Source: JANQIO01 sp965229625 (GTDB taxonomy: Bacteria > Pseudomonadota > Gammaproteobacteria > Pseudomonadales > Halieaceae). From it: a DNA stretch of 64,000 nucleotides. The translations under genes and the position numbers were made by a program. Under the pieces are notes generated by a model. The model saw only the letters and a program-made list of their open reading frames with translations. It had not been told where the DNA came from and did no database searches. Location of the stretch: the NCBI GenBank assembly GCA_965229625.1, contig CBDDJJ010000001.1, positions 868,001 to 932,000 of the forward strand, given 5' to 3'. Positions 1-8,519 of this stretch are shown piece by piece; position 1 is the first letter of the stretch; each line of letters starts with the position of its first letter.

Positions 1-834
1 GTGGTCCAGTTCAACGAGGACAAGGCCCGCGTCGAGGCCTACAAGTCCGAGGAAGCGGAGGCGATCAAACAGATCGAGCACACCCTCGACACCAAAAACT
101 TCGTGCTGCAGGCCCAGCCCATTGCCCGCACCGACCTGGTAGATGGCAAGCTCGAAGTCGAGCACTACGAGATTCTCATGGCCATCGCCGATGACAACGG
201 CAGGCTCAGCTCACCACAGGACTTTATCAAGAGCGCGGAGCAGTTTGGTTACATGGTCCAGGTTGACCAGTGGGTGGTCAGGCAGGTGTTCAGCTGGATC
301 AGCCAGATGATGGACGAAGAAAAGGACGTGCCCAACCTTGCCATTAACCTGTCTGGCAACAGCGTGACCGATGACGGCTTTATGGAGTTCCTGTTCGAGG
401 CCATCTCCGAGTATGGCGTTGGCACCAGCAAGATCTGCTTCGAGATCACCGAGACGGGCACTATCAACAACATGGTGAAGGCCACCGACTTCGTCAACGA
501 GTTCAAGAATATTGGCTGCAAGTTCTCTATCGACGATTTCGGCACCGGCCTCGCTTCGCATTCCTACCTGCGCGACCTGCCCGTGGATTATGTAAAGATC
601 GACGGCACCTTTATCAAGCACATCAATGAGAATTCCAAGGATTTCGCCATGGCGAAGTCCATCAACGACCTCTCCCACTTCCTGGGTATGGAGACCATTG
701 CCGAGTTCGCGGAAAACGACGATGTCATCGCCAAGCTGCGGGAAATCGGCTGCGACTATATCCAGGGCTGGGGTGTGGGACGCCCGGCCCCGCTGACCAG
801 CCTCACCGACAAGCTGGAGATGATGGAAAAGTAA
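1..834 (+). CDS. EAL-domain protein, probable c-di-GMP phosphodiesterase (5' end outside window)
   Basis: The 277 visible residues form an almost complete EAL domain, the fold that hydrolyses cyclic di-GMP to pGpG. Visible signatures are YEILMAI at the EAL position (E-I-L), the metal/substrate block FEITETG, the DDFGTG loop with its two acidic residues, VKIDGTFI, ETIAEFAE and the terminal QGWGVGRP. Coding is open from the first base, and the preceding residues (NEDKARVEAY) look like the end of a linker, so sensory, GGDEF or PAS domains probably lie upstream, outside the window. The gene ends three bases before the start of the LuxR-type gene, suggesting co-transcription. Catalytic activity is likely because the acidic residues are kept, but the true N-terminus cannot be seen. 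Confidence 0.9.
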   Translation: MVQFNEDKARVEAYKSEEAEAIKQIEHTLDTKNFVLQAQPIARTDLVDGKLEVEHYEILMAIADDNGRLSSPQDFIKSAEQFGYMVQVDQWVVRQVFSWISQMMDEEKDVPNLAINLSGNSVTDDGFMEFLFEAISEYGVGTSKICFEITETGTINNMVKATDFVNEFKNIGCKFSIDDFGTGLASHSYLRDLPVDYVKIDGTFIKHINENSKDFAMAKSINDLSHFLGMETIAEFAENDDVIAKLREIGCDYIQGWGVGRPAPLTSLTDKLEMMEK

Positions 835-837
835 GCA

Positions 838-2037
838 ATGGGTCCCACACCGCCCGCCACCGCGGACCCTACGGCACCTGACTTCGAAGCGCTGCTGGCA
901 CTCATTTACGAAGGCCCCCTGCAGGAAAAGCCCTGGCGCAGTTTCCTGCCGGCGCTGCGGCGCGCGTTGGATGCGCAGGTGGTGTCCCTGGTACTGCGCC
1001 CTCCCGCCGCCGGTGACCGCGGCGTGATTCTCAACTGCCAGCGCAGCGAGAGCGGTGAAGATGACCTCGCCGACCCCAGCGACTGGGAAGCGATGACTTA
1101 CCAGGAGCAATTCTTCGCCATCGATCCGTTTGTCAACCTGCCGCCCGGCAAGGTCGTCACCCAGCGGGAACTGATTCCCGACGAAGAGCTGCTGGTCTCC
1201 GACTACTACCTGAACTACCTGAAGCCAATCGGCCTGTTCCACATTCTCGGTGTCGATACTGTGGAACCAGATGGCATGCAGGCGCGGCTGCGTATAGCGA
1301 GACGCCCGCAGGAGCCCGCCTTTGAAGACGCACACAAGCAGTTCTGCGAGCGACTGCTGCCGCACCTGCGGCGCGCCATCCAGATACACGCCCGGCTCAG
1401 TCGAACCGAATCAGAGCGCGACCTGTATGCCGATGCCGTGGACCAGCTGTCGGTAGCAACCCTGGTGCTGGATGAACGCGGCCGCGTGCTGAACACCAAT
1501 GCGGTGGCAGCGGCGCTGCTGGAAGGCGAAGACGGACTGAGCCTGACGGGGCAGCGACTGCATATACAGGACCGCGCGGCCGATGCCCAGCTCCAGGCAA
1601 TGATTGACACAGCCATTGCCGCCCAGCGTGCCGGAACCACCGGGATGGCGCGGGCGCTGCGGGTGCCGCGCCCCAGCGGCCGGCAGGACTATGGGCTGGT
1701 ACTGCGACCGGTGCCACTGGCGGAGTGGGCCGAAGGCCAGTCCAGCCCCAGCGTGGCGGTGTTTATCAGTGATCCGGCACTGGTCGAGGGCGCCGGTATA
1801 CAGCCCAGCGAAACCTCGCGCCAACTACTGCAGGAACTGTTTCAACTGACACCCGCGGAGGCCTCGCTGGCCCTGCGACTGGCCCAGGGCCTGAGCCTGG
1901 CTGATGTGTCTACACAGCAGAACATTTCCCAGCATACGGCCCGCGCCCAGCTGAAGTCGATCTTCGCCAAAACCGGGGCCACCCGCCAGGCCGAGCTGGT
2001 GCGTTTGGTGCTAAAGAGCGTGGCCAGCCTGGCCTGA
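838..2037 (+). CDS. LuxR-type HTH transcriptional regulator
   Basis: This 399-residue protein ends in a LuxR/GerE-type helix-turn-helix (about residues 335-395). The region starts LTPAEASLALRLAQG and carries the recognition segment QHTARAQLKSIFAKTG followed by RQAELVRLV. The long N-terminal part has no phosphoacceptor receiver motif and no autoinducer-binding signature that I can recognise. A middle part beginning ERDLYADAVDQLSVATLVLDERGRVLNTN resembles a PAS-like sensor. The ATG lies three bases after the EAL gene stop, so the two are probably translated from one mRNA and may link c-di-GMP turnover to transcription; that link is inference. The ligand and targets are unknown. Confidence 0.85.
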   Translation: MGPTPPATADPTAPDFEALLALIYEGPLQEKPWRSFLPALRRALDAQVVSLVLRPPAAGDRGVILNCQRSESGEDDLADPSDWEAMTYQEQFFAIDPFVNLPPGKVVTQRELIPDEELLVSDYYLNYLKPIGLFHILGVDTVEPDGMQARLRIARRPQEPAFEDAHKQFCERLLPHLRRAIQIHARLSRTESERDLYADAVDQLSVATLVLDERGRVLNTNAVAAALLEGEDGLSLTGQRLHIQDRAADAQLQAMIDTAIAAQRAGTTGMARALRVPRPSGRQDYGLVLRPVPLAEWAEGQSSPSVAVFISDPALVEGAGIQPSETSRQLLQELFQLTPAEASLALRLAQGLSLADVSTQQNISQHTARAQLKSIFAKTGATRQAELVRLVLKSVASLA

Positions 2038-2076
2038 AAGAGGTGGACCTGGCTGGCAGCGCCTGACCGGCCGTAC

Positions 2077-2976
2077 CTACTCAGGCATCTGGAACTCGTG
2101 TCCCCACAGGCTGGGGCGCGTGGAGACCGTCGGCGTGTAACCCTCCCAGTCCATCTGCAGGCCATCGCAACCGAACTCCAGCGCAAAGCCGCCTGGCGTT
2201 GCCATATAAAAAGACAGCATGCGGTCATTGCTATGGCGCCCAAGGGTGGAGGTCACCGGAATATTGCGGGCCAGCACCCGGTCCAGGCAGTAACCCACCT
2301 CGTCGATGGAGTGCACTTCCACCATCAGGTGCACACAGCCGGAGGGCATCTCCGCCTGGTACAGCGCGAGGCTGTGATGGCGGGGATTTTGTACATGCAT
2401 GAAATTGAGGCCCTGGCCGGGATCAGCCGGATCCTCGCTGAAGTGAAAGTGCATGTAGTCCGTATCACCAAATCCCAGAAGATCGCGGTAAAAGGCGTGA
2501 GTTTCGACGAGGTTCGGCGCGGGGAGGACCGCATGCCCGAAGCCCATGTCCCCGTTGAACCCGGTCTCGAAGCCGGGGATTCCGGCGGGGGACACAAACT
2601 TGTCGTAGGACAGTGCGGCACCGTGATACAGCTCCAGGGTATTGCCCGCCGGATCATCCAGCCGCACCAGCGCCTGTACCTGGCGCTCGGCGCATTCCGC
2701 TTCGCTGCCCTGGGTAAAGGCCACACCGGCCGCTTCCAGCGATGCGCAGGCGGCGCTAAAGTCCGCCGCCGACGCCAGCTCCCAGCCACACAGCAGCAGG
2801 CGATCGCTATCGCCTGGCACAATTGCAAACCGGTATGGACGGGCATCCATTTTCAGGTACAGCGCTCCCTGCTCCCCGGGCACCAGCATCATCCCCAGCA
2901 CCTCGGTGCCAAAGCTGGCCCACTGGGCCGGATCAGTGGATTGAATACGCACATAACCCAGGCTGCGAACGTTCAT
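2077..2976 (-). CDS. Two-domain VOC extradiol ring-cleavage dioxygenase (BphC/HsaC type)
   Basis: The 299-residue protein has the two-module vicinal-oxygen-chelate fold of 2,3-dihydroxybiphenyl 1,2-dioxygenases, Fe(II) enzymes that cleave catechols next to the two hydroxyls. Three metal ligands are visible in the C-terminal module: H148 (GFGHAVL), H216 (CVHLMVE) and E267 (FALEFG). Family active-site positions are also kept: H200/H201, H248 (GRHSND) and Y257 (LSFYMATPGG). The length is typical. It is encoded opposite to its neighbours, with no pathway genes beside it. The HsaA-like monooxygenase and HsaD-like hydrolase about 18 kb away would complete a meta-cleavage route, but the substrate (steroid catechol, biphenyl or other) cannot be read from sequence. 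Confidence 0.9.
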   Translation of the reverse strand: MNVRSLGYVRIQSTDPAQWASFGTEVLGMMLVPGEQGALYLKMDARPYRFAIVPGDSDRLLLCGWELASAADFSAACASLEAAGVAFTQGSEAECAERQVQALVRLDDPAGNTLELYHGAALSYDKFVSPAGIPGFETGFNGDMGFGHAVLPAPNLVETHAFYRDLLGFGDTDYMHFHFSEDPADPGQGLNFMHVQNPRHHSLALYQAEMPSGCVHLMVEVHSIDEVGYCLDRVLARNIPVTSTLGRHSNDRMLSFYMATPGGFALEFGCDGLQMDWEGYTPTVSTRPSLWGHEFQMPE

Positions 2977-3102
2977 AGGATATCCTCGGATTTTTGGCCA
3001 TTCTGGCGACAGCGCTCGCAGCCGGTCAACCGCTGACGGCAGCGGCTCTGGCCCGGTTCAGGCCTATATACCACCCCGCTTAACCCCACATATTCTGCGG
3101 TC

Positions 3103-3116
3103 TTGACCTGCATCAA
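3103..3116 (+). promoter_or_regulatory. FNR/Anr operator upstream of hemN
   Basis: TTGACCTGCATCAA matches the FNR consensus TTGAT-N4-ATCAA with one mismatch. Its centre (3109.5) is 41.5 bases upstream of the start point predicted from the -10 element TATGCT at 3139-3144, which is the class II activation geometry. The fnr-type gene is immediately downstream of hemN. Confidence 0.88.
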
Positions 3117-3138
3117 GCTGCCCGGCAGGCAGCGTTGT

Positions 3139-3144
3139 TATGCT
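3139..3144 (+). promoter_or_regulatory. -10 element of hemN promoter
   Basis: TATGCT is placed so that transcription would start near 3151. No good -35 hexamer is present, as expected for an FNR-activated promoter. An in-frame ATG at 3140 lies inside this element and so is unlikely to be a translation start. Confidence 0.7.
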
Positions 3145-3166
3145 CTCCAGCAGAGGCTCAGACCGT

Positions 3167-4567
3167 ATGGACAAATTGGTGGAAAAACCGGGACAGCAGG
3201 ACATGGCACTGGTGGAGAAGTACGCACGCAGTGGCCCGCGCTATACCTCCTACCCGACTGCACCGCAGTTTGGCGAGCAGTTCCCGATGGAGGATTACCT
3301 GGGCGATGCGCGCAGCCACCAGTTGGGCTCGCTGTCGCTCTATGTTCACATCCCCTTCTGCCACGACATCTGTTACTACTGCGCCTGCAACAAGATCGTG
3401 ACCCGGGAACCCGGCGCCGCACAACGTTACCTGGCCTCCCTGCGCCAGGAAATTGCCATGCAGGCAGAGCTCCATGGCAGCCGTCGCCCGGTGCGCCAGA
3501 TGCACTGGGGTGGAGGGTCGCCCACCTACCTGGACAATGCAGAAGTCACCGAACTGATGCACGATCTCGCCAGTCACTTCACCCTGCTGGACAGCGGCAT
3601 GCGCGAGTACTCCGTGGAGCTCGACCCGCGCACCACTGCGCCCGGGGCGATCCCATTGATGAAAGCCCTGGGATTCAACCGCGTGAGCCTGGGAATCCAG
3701 GACTTCGACCCACTGGTGCAGAAGTCGATCAATCGTGTGCAGCCCTACAAGATGGTGCGCAAGCTGGTCGATGAAATTCGCCACTTTGATTTCCGCTCTA
3801 TCAGTTTCGACCTGATTTATGGGCTGCCGCACCAGGACAGCATCACCATGCAGGAGACCCTGCAAAAGGTGCTGGAACTCAAACCCGATCGCATTGCCTG
3901 TTTCAACTACGCGCACCTGCCGGAGCGCTTCAAGTCGCAGCGCGCCATTGATCGCATGACGCTGCCGCTGGCGTCGGACAAACTGCAGTTGCAGTGGCAA
4001 ATTGCCGAAACCCTGCAGGAAGCCGGTTATCTGCACATCGGCCTTGATCACTATGTGCTGCCCGACGACGATCTCGCCCTCGCCCAGCGCGACGGCAAGC
4101 TGCAGCGCAACTTCCAGGGCTACTCGCTGCTATTGGCAGACGACCTGGTGGGCATGGGCGTGTCATCGATCAGCCAGGTGGGTGACTACTACGTGCAAAA
4201 CGCCCGTGAGCTGGATGCCTATTACGAAGAAATCGCCCGCGGACGGCTGCCGATTCACCGCGGCTATCGCACCAGTTCCGAGGACCGGCTGAGACGCCAC
4301 GTGATCATGTCGCTGATCTGCAACCTCTCGCTGGACCTGGACAGCTGCGAAGTGCCCGCCGGCGCCAGTTTCTGGCAGCACTTCGGCGAAGAAGCCGAGA
4401 CCCTGCGGGAAATGGAGGCCGACGGCCTGTTATCACTTGAAGAGGGTGCCATACACATCACCGAGCAGGGGAGGCCATTCCTTCGCAACGTTTGTATGGT
4501 GTTTGACCAATATCTAAACCCACCGGATACCGCTGCCAACGCGCCGCGCTATTCCGCGGTGATTTGA
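3167..4567 (+). CDS. hemN: Oxygen-independent coproporphyrinogen III dehydrogenase
   Basis: HemN converts coproporphyrinogen III to protoporphyrinogen IX without oxygen, using a [4Fe-4S] cluster and S-adenosylmethionine, and so supplies haem for the cytochromes encoded downstream. The radical-SAM motif C65-x3-C69-x2-C72 with the HemN-specific C74 is visible in CHDICYYCACNK. The substrate-side segments RYTSYPTAPQF, GGGSPTYL and GYSLLLADDLVGMGVSSIS are typical. The length of 466 residues fits the family. I chose ATG 3167 over the in-frame ATG at 3140 because 3140 falls in the -10 element; AGAGG at 3152-3156 is a plausible ribosome site. An FNR operator precedes it, so expression should rise when oxygen is low. 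Confidence 0.97.
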   Translation: MDKLVEKPGQQDMALVEKYARSGPRYTSYPTAPQFGEQFPMEDYLGDARSHQLGSLSLYVHIPFCHDICYYCACNKIVTREPGAAQRYLASLRQEIAMQAELHGSRRPVRQMHWGGGSPTYLDNAEVTELMHDLASHFTLLDSGMREYSVELDPRTTAPGAIPLMKALGFNRVSLGIQDFDPLVQKSINRVQPYKMVRKLVDEIRHFDFRSISFDLIYGLPHQDSITMQETLQKVLELKPDRIACFNYAHLPERFKSQRAIDRMTLPLASDKLQLQWQIAETLQEAGYLHIGLDHYVLPDDDLALAQRDGKLQRNFQGYSLLLADDLVGMGVSSISQVGDYYVQNARELDAYYEEIARGRLPIHRGYRTSSEDRLRRHVIMSLICNLSLDLDSCEVPAGASFWQHFGEEAETLREMEADGLLSLEEGAIHITEQGRPFLRNVCMVFDQYLNPPDTAANAPRYSAVI

Positions 4568-4572
4568 CGGAC

Positions 4573-4578
4573 TATACT
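4573..4578 (+). promoter_or_regulatory. Possible -10 element before fnr
   Basis: TATACT lies 25 bases upstream of the preferred ATG at 4604. It would start transcription near 4585, which supports 4604 over an in-frame TTG at 4580. No convincing -35 is seen, so fnr may also be read from the hemN promoter. Confidence 0.4.
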
Positions 4579-4603
4579 ATTGGGAAATTGTCCGGGGGGG
4601 CTT

Positions 4604-5377
4604 ATGGATATTCCTGCAAAAACTGTGGGTGATTCTGCGAGTGCGCGTAGATGTACCCACGATTACCGGGTGAGCTGTGGCAACTGCCGGCTCAATTCTC
4701 TCTGCCTACCGATTGCGCTGGATTCAGCCGACGTGGAGCGCCTGGACAACATCATCCAGCGCGGCAAACCCCTGCAAAAGGGTGAGCACCTCTACCAGGA
4801 AGGCGTAACCTTCTCCGCTGTGTACGCAGTCCGCTCTGGCGCCATCAAGGCCTACCGCGTGACCGACGACGGCCGCGAGCAGGTGACGGGCTTCTACTTC
4901 CCCGGCGAAATACTCGGCATGGACGGCATCAGCAAGAATGCCCACGCCTGTTCAGCCCGCGCCCTGGAAACAGCTGCCGTCTGCGAGATTCCATTCAGCG
5001 CCCTGCAGGAACTGAGCGTACAGATGCCAGAACTGCAGCGTCACTTCTTCCAGTTGATGAGCCGCGAGATCACCGAGGACCAGCAGCTCATCACTCTGCT
5101 CAGCAAGAATACCGCCGAGGAGCGCATCGCCGCGCTGATGCTCAGCATCTCCGCCCGCAATTCGCGCCGCAAGCTGAGTGCCACCCAGTTCCGCTTGCCG
5201 ATGTCTCGTATCGATATCGGCAATTACCTCGGCCTGACGGTGGAGACCGTGAGCCGGGTATTCAGCCGCCTTCAGAAACTCGAGATCCTCGAGGTCAGCA
5301 ACAAGGAGATCAAGATTCTCGACCTGGATGGCCTGAATGAAATTGCCAACGTCCACACACGCGAGGACGAAGACTAG
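4604..5377 (+). CDS. fnr: FNR/Anr oxygen-sensing transcription factor
   Basis: This 257-residue Crp/Fnr-family protein binds a [4Fe-4S] cluster and dimerises on DNA when oxygen is low. Three cluster cysteines are in CGNCRLNSLC (C25, C28, C34) and the fourth is C127 in ALETAAVCEIPF, matching the E. coli FNR arrangement. The cyclic-nucleotide-binding-like beta roll is central. The C-terminal recognition helix GLTVETVSRVFSRLQ keeps the E-xx-S-R residues that read TTGAT half sites. ATG 4604 follows a G-rich ribosome site (4594-4600) and the -10 element at 4573. The gene sits 36 bases after hemN. Operators of matching type precede hemN and ompW in this window, so both are likely direct targets. 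In pseudomonads the orthologue is called anr. Confidence 0.96.
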   Translation: MDIPAKTVGDSASARRCTHDYRVSCGNCRLNSLCLPIALDSADVERLDNIIQRGKPLQKGEHLYQEGVTFSAVYAVRSGAIKAYRVTDDGREQVTGFYFPGEILGMDGISKNAHACSARALETAAVCEIPFSALQELSVQMPELQRHFFQLMSREITEDQQLITLLSKNTAEERIAALMLSISARNSRRKLSATQFRLPMSRIDIGNYLGLTVETVSRVFSRLQKLEILEVSNKEIKILDLDGLNEIANVHTREDED

Positions 5378-5522
5378 TTCGAACGTTTTCCAGAAAGAGC
5401 CAGCGGATAAGCCGGACTCAAACATTGTCGGGGTCTGGAAACCCGGCGCCGTAGATATAGCTGTTTAATAAACGAAGGCGGTGACAAGAACACCGCACGT
5501 CCACAATCGAGAGGGGGATTCG

Positions 5523-6125
5523 ATGTTTAATCATGCATTGGGCTTGTTGGTGCAGCCAAGTCTGCAGTGGCAGCGTGTTGCTGATCTGTCTGCACCAACG
5601 ATGAGAACCATGGTGCTGTTTCCCGCCATCATGGCCTTGCTGCCATCAATAGCCTGGTACTACGGCACGACCAATGTGGGCTGGACTGTCGGTGACGGTG
5701 GCGCCATACGCCTGACCAAAGACAGTGCGCTGATGCTGATCATCCTGTTCTACTGCGCCATGGTCGGCTCGATTGCCGTGATCGGTTACTTCATCCACTG
5801 GATGTCCAAGACCTACGGCGCCGATTCAAACCTTGCCAAGGGCATCGTGATCGCCGGTTTCACCGCCACTCCCCTGTTCGTCGCCGGGGTCGTCGGTTTC
5901 TATCCGGTACTCTGGCTCGATATGCTTATTGGAGTGGTAGCGGTCTGCTGGTCGGTCTACCTGATGTACCTGGGCATACCGATCGTGATGCGCATTCCCG
6001 AGGAGCGCGGCTTCCTGTTCTCAAGTGCCGTACTTGCTATTTGCCTGGTGATCCTGGTCTGCATTCTGGTGGGCTCAGTGATCCTGTGGGACTTCGGCGC
6101 CGGACCGGCCTTTACTGACGCCTGA
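5523..6125 (+). CDS. Yip1-family multi-pass membrane protein
   Basis: The 200-residue protein begins MFNHALGLLVQPSLQWQRVAD, the characteristic opening of bacterial Yip1/DUF1282 proteins. It has about five hydrophobic segments (near residues 30-46, 73-92, 112-136, 139-156 and 168-192). ATG 5523 follows the strong ribosome site GAGAGGGGG; an in-frame ATG at 5481 lacks one. Its biochemical role is unknown in the family. It lies between fnr and ccoN in the same direction with short gaps, so it may affect assembly or membrane placement of the oxidase, but that rests only on position. Confidence 0.85.
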   Translation: MFNHALGLLVQPSLQWQRVADLSAPTMRTMVLFPAIMALLPSIAWYYGTTNVGWTVGDGGAIRLTKDSALMLIILFYCAMVGSIAVIGYFIHWMSKTYGADSNLAKGIVIAGFTATPLFVAGVVGFYPVLWLDMLIGVVAVCWSVYLMYLGIPIVMRIPEERGFLFSSAVLAICLVILVCILVGSVILWDFGAGPAFTDA

Positions 6126-6164
6126 GCCGTCGGCACCGAAACCCGACTTTCAAGGACTTCTTAA

Positions 6165-7673
6165 ATGAGTGAAACAGCCATGAGCTCAGATACCACAGCC
6201 GGAAGTGGCCTGGTGCAGATGCACGTCGACAGGGACACCCTGGCCCATCCTGTCTACAACTACAAGGTCGTGCGCCAGTTCGCCGTGATGACGGTGGTCT
6301 GGGGTATTGTCGGCATGCTGGTGGGTGTACTAATTGCCGCCCAGCTGGCCTGGCCGGTACTGAACACCGAACTCCCCTACCTGCACTTCGGCCGCCTGCG
6401 CCCGCTGCACACCAACGCCGTGATTTTCGCCTTTGGCGGCTGCGCCCTGTTCGCCTCTTCCCTGTTTGTCGTGCAGCGCACCTGCCAGGTTCGCCTGATA
6501 TCCGACATGCTGGCGGCCGCCGTATTCTGGGGCTGGCAGCTGGTGATCCTGGCCGCAGCAATCAGCCTGCCGCTGGGCCTGACCAGTGGCAAGGAGTACG
6601 CTGAGCTGGAGTGGCCGATCGACCTGCTGATTACCGTGGTGTGGGTGATGTACGCCATCCTGTTCTTCGGCACCATCATGACGCGCAAGGTGGAGCACAT
6701 CTATGTGGCCAACTGGTTCTTTGGCGCGTTCATCATTACCGTGGCGGTGTTGCATATCGTCAACAGCCTGGCCATCCCGGTGGGCGCCTTCAAGTCCTAC
6801 TCCATCTATGCCGGCACCGTGGACGCCATGGTGCAGTGGTGGTACGGCCACAACGCGGTAGGCTTCTTCCTGACCGCCGGCTTCCTGGGCATCATGTACT
6901 ACTTCGTGCCCAAGCAGGCCGAACGCCCGGTCTACTCCTATCGCCTGTCCATCGTGCACTTCTGGGCGCTGATCGCTGTCTACATCTGGGCCGGTCCGCA
7001 CCACCTGCACTACACCGCGCTGCCCGACTGGGCCCAGAGCCTCGGCATGATCATGTCACTGATCCTGCTGGCACCCTCCTGGGGCGGCATGATCAACGGC
7101 ATGATGACCCTGTCGGGCGCCTGGCATAAGCTGCGCACCGACCCGATCCTGCGCTTCCTGGTGGTATCGCTGTCTTTCTACGGCATGTCGACCTTCGAAG
7201 GCCCGATGATGTCTATCAAGACTGTCAACGCCCTCTCACATTACACCGACTGGACTATCGGCCACGTGCACTCCGGCGCACTGGGCTGGGTGGCAATGGT
7301 GTCCATCGGCGCCATGTACCACCTGCTGCCGATCCTGTTTGGCCGCGAGCGCATGTACAGCATCGACCTGATCAACGTGCACTTCTGGATGTCTACCATC
7401 GGCACCGTGCTCTACATCGCCTCCATGTGGGTGAACGGCATCCTGCAGGGCCTGATGTGGCGCGCCTATAACCAGGACGGCACGCTGACCTACACCTTTG
7501 TCGAGTCGCTGCAGGCCAGCTACCCAGGCTACTACGTGCGCCTGATCGGTGGCGGTATCTTCTTCCTGGGCATGCTGGTAATGGCCTACAACCTTTACAT
7601 GACGATTACCACGGACGAAACCGCCGAGGAGCAAGCGCCCTCAGGTAGTCAACCCATCGCCGGCACCGCGTGA
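6165..7673 (+). CDS. ccoN: cbb3-type cytochrome c oxidase subunit I
   Basis: CcoN is the catalytic membrane subunit of the high-affinity oxidase, carrying haem b and the haem b3-CuB centre. Recognisable blocks are LHFGRLRPLHTNAVIFAFGG (low-spin haem ligand region), WWYGHNAVGFFLTAGFLGIMYYFVPK (CuB region), WAGPHHLHYTALPDW (histidine pair) and DWTIGHVHSGALGWV. About twelve membrane helices are present. The 502 residues exceed many homologues because of a hydrophilic N-terminal extension of roughly 25 residues; a second ATG at 6180 could be the start. It opens the ccoNOQP cluster with an 11-base gap to ccoO. No FNR operator was found in the 39 bases upstream. Confidence 0.97.
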   Translation: MSETAMSSDTTAGSGLVQMHVDRDTLAHPVYNYKVVRQFAVMTVVWGIVGMLVGVLIAAQLAWPVLNTELPYLHFGRLRPLHTNAVIFAFGGCALFASSLFVVQRTCQVRLISDMLAAAVFWGWQLVILAAAISLPLGLTSGKEYAELEWPIDLLITVVWVMYAILFFGTIMTRKVEHIYVANWFFGAFIITVAVLHIVNSLAIPVGAFKSYSIYAGTVDAMVQWWYGHNAVGFFLTAGFLGIMYYFVPKQAERPVYSYRLSIVHFWALIAVYIWAGPHHLHYTALPDWAQSLGMIMSLILLAPSWGGMINGMMTLSGAWHKLRTDPILRFLVVSLSFYGMSTFEGPMMSIKTVNALSHYTDWTIGHVHSGALGWVAMVSIGAMYHLLPILFGRERMYSIDLINVHFWMSTIGTVLYIASMWVNGILQGLMWRAYNQDGTLTYTFVESLQASYPGYYVRLIGGGIFFLGMLVMAYNLYMTITTDETAEEQAPSGSQPIAGTA

Positions 7674-7683
7674 GGAGCAGTCA

Positions 7684-8292
7684 ATGAAACACGAGGTAGT
7701 TGAAAAGAATATTGGCCTGATGATGGTGCTTATCATCGTCGCCATCAGCTTTGGTGCGCTGGTCGAACTGGTACCGCTGGTGTTCGGCAAGGAAGTACGC
7801 GAACCCATTGAGGGGCTCAAACCGCTCAGTGCGCTGGAGCTGGAAGGCCGCGACATCTATGTCCGTGAAGGCTGCAATGTCTGCCACTCGCAGATGATTC
7901 GCCCGCTGCGCGCTGAAACCGAGCGCTATGGCCACTTCTCGGTCGCCGGCGAGTTTGTCTACGACCACCCCTTCCTGTGGGGTTCCAAGCGCACCGGGCC
8001 CGATCTCGCCCGCGTCGGTGGCCGCTACAGTGACGACTGGCATCGCGCTCACCTTTACAACCCGCGCGACCTGGTGCCGCAGTCCAACATGCCGGCCTTC
8101 CCCTGGCTGTTTGACCGCGACATCAACGGCGACAAGACCGGTGGCAAGATGGAGGCGCTACGCGCCGTCGGCGTGCCCTACACCGATTCCGACATCGAAG
8201 GCGCTGCCGCTGCCGTGGCCGGCAAAAAGGAAATCGACGCCGTGGTCGCCTACCTGCAGCAGCTCGGCACGCTCATCCAGAGGAGACGCTGA
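7684..8292 (+). CDS. ccoO: cbb3-type cytochrome c oxidase subunit II (monohaem cytochrome c)
   Basis: CcoO passes electrons from CcoP to CcoN. The 202-residue protein has one N-terminal membrane anchor (about residues 12-33). A single c-type haem site follows, C64-NV-C67-H68, in the segment REGCNVCHSQMIRPL. The downstream segments GPDLARVGGRYSDDWHRAHLYNPRDLVP and SNMPAFPWL are diagnostic and include the methionine expected as the axial ligand. Length is normal. It begins 11 bases after ccoN and is followed directly by ccoQ. Confidence 0.97.
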   Translation: MKHEVVEKNIGLMMVLIIVAISFGALVELVPLVFGKEVREPIEGLKPLSALELEGRDIYVREGCNVCHSQMIRPLRAETERYGHFSVAGEFVYDHPFLWGSKRTGPDLARVGGRYSDDWHRAHLYNPRDLVPQSNMPAFPWLFDRDINGDKTGGKMEALRAVGVPYTDSDIEGAAAAVAGKKEIDAVVAYLQQLGTLIQRRR

Positions 8293-8294
8293 GC

Positions 8295-8519
8295 GTGGAC
8301 ATCAACACTATCCGCGGCCTGACTACGCTGCTGCTCCTGATCGCCTTTATCGGCCTGACCATCAGGGTGTACAGCAGCCGGCAGAAGCCGCGCTTTGACG
8401 AAGCGGCGCAACTGCCCTTCGCCGACGAAGAAGCCCATCGCCAGACAATGGCACATACCATCGCAGAACAAGGGCGTAAGACCGGCGCGGACAGCGCCCA
8501 CAAGGAGAAGCAAGCATGA
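8295..8519 (+). CDS. ccoQ: Small cbb3 oxidase component
   Basis: This 74-residue protein starts at GTG 8295, two bases after the ccoO stop. It has one hydrophobic helix (TTLLLLIAFIGLTIRVY) followed by SSRQKPRFDEAAQLPFADEE, the usual CcoQ tail pattern. CcoQ binds no haem or metal and is thought to stabilise the complex. The C-terminal tail is hydrophilic and longer than in some homologues. Its stop overlaps the ccoP start by four bases (ATGA), indicating translational coupling. Confidence 0.88.
   Translation: MDINTIRGLTTLLLLIAFIGLTIRVYSSRQKPRFDEAAQLPFADEEAHRQTMAHTIAEQGRKTGADSAHKEKQA

Noticed and set aside
211..1389. Long minus-strand frame spanning the end of the EAL gene and start of the LuxR-type gene
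   Set aside because: It lies antisense to two well-supported genes, shows no family motifs, and is a by-product of high GC coding.
3140..3142. ATG 27 bases upstream of the chosen hemN start
   Set aside because: It is part of the -10 element of an FNR-type promoter, so it is unlikely to be in the mRNA.
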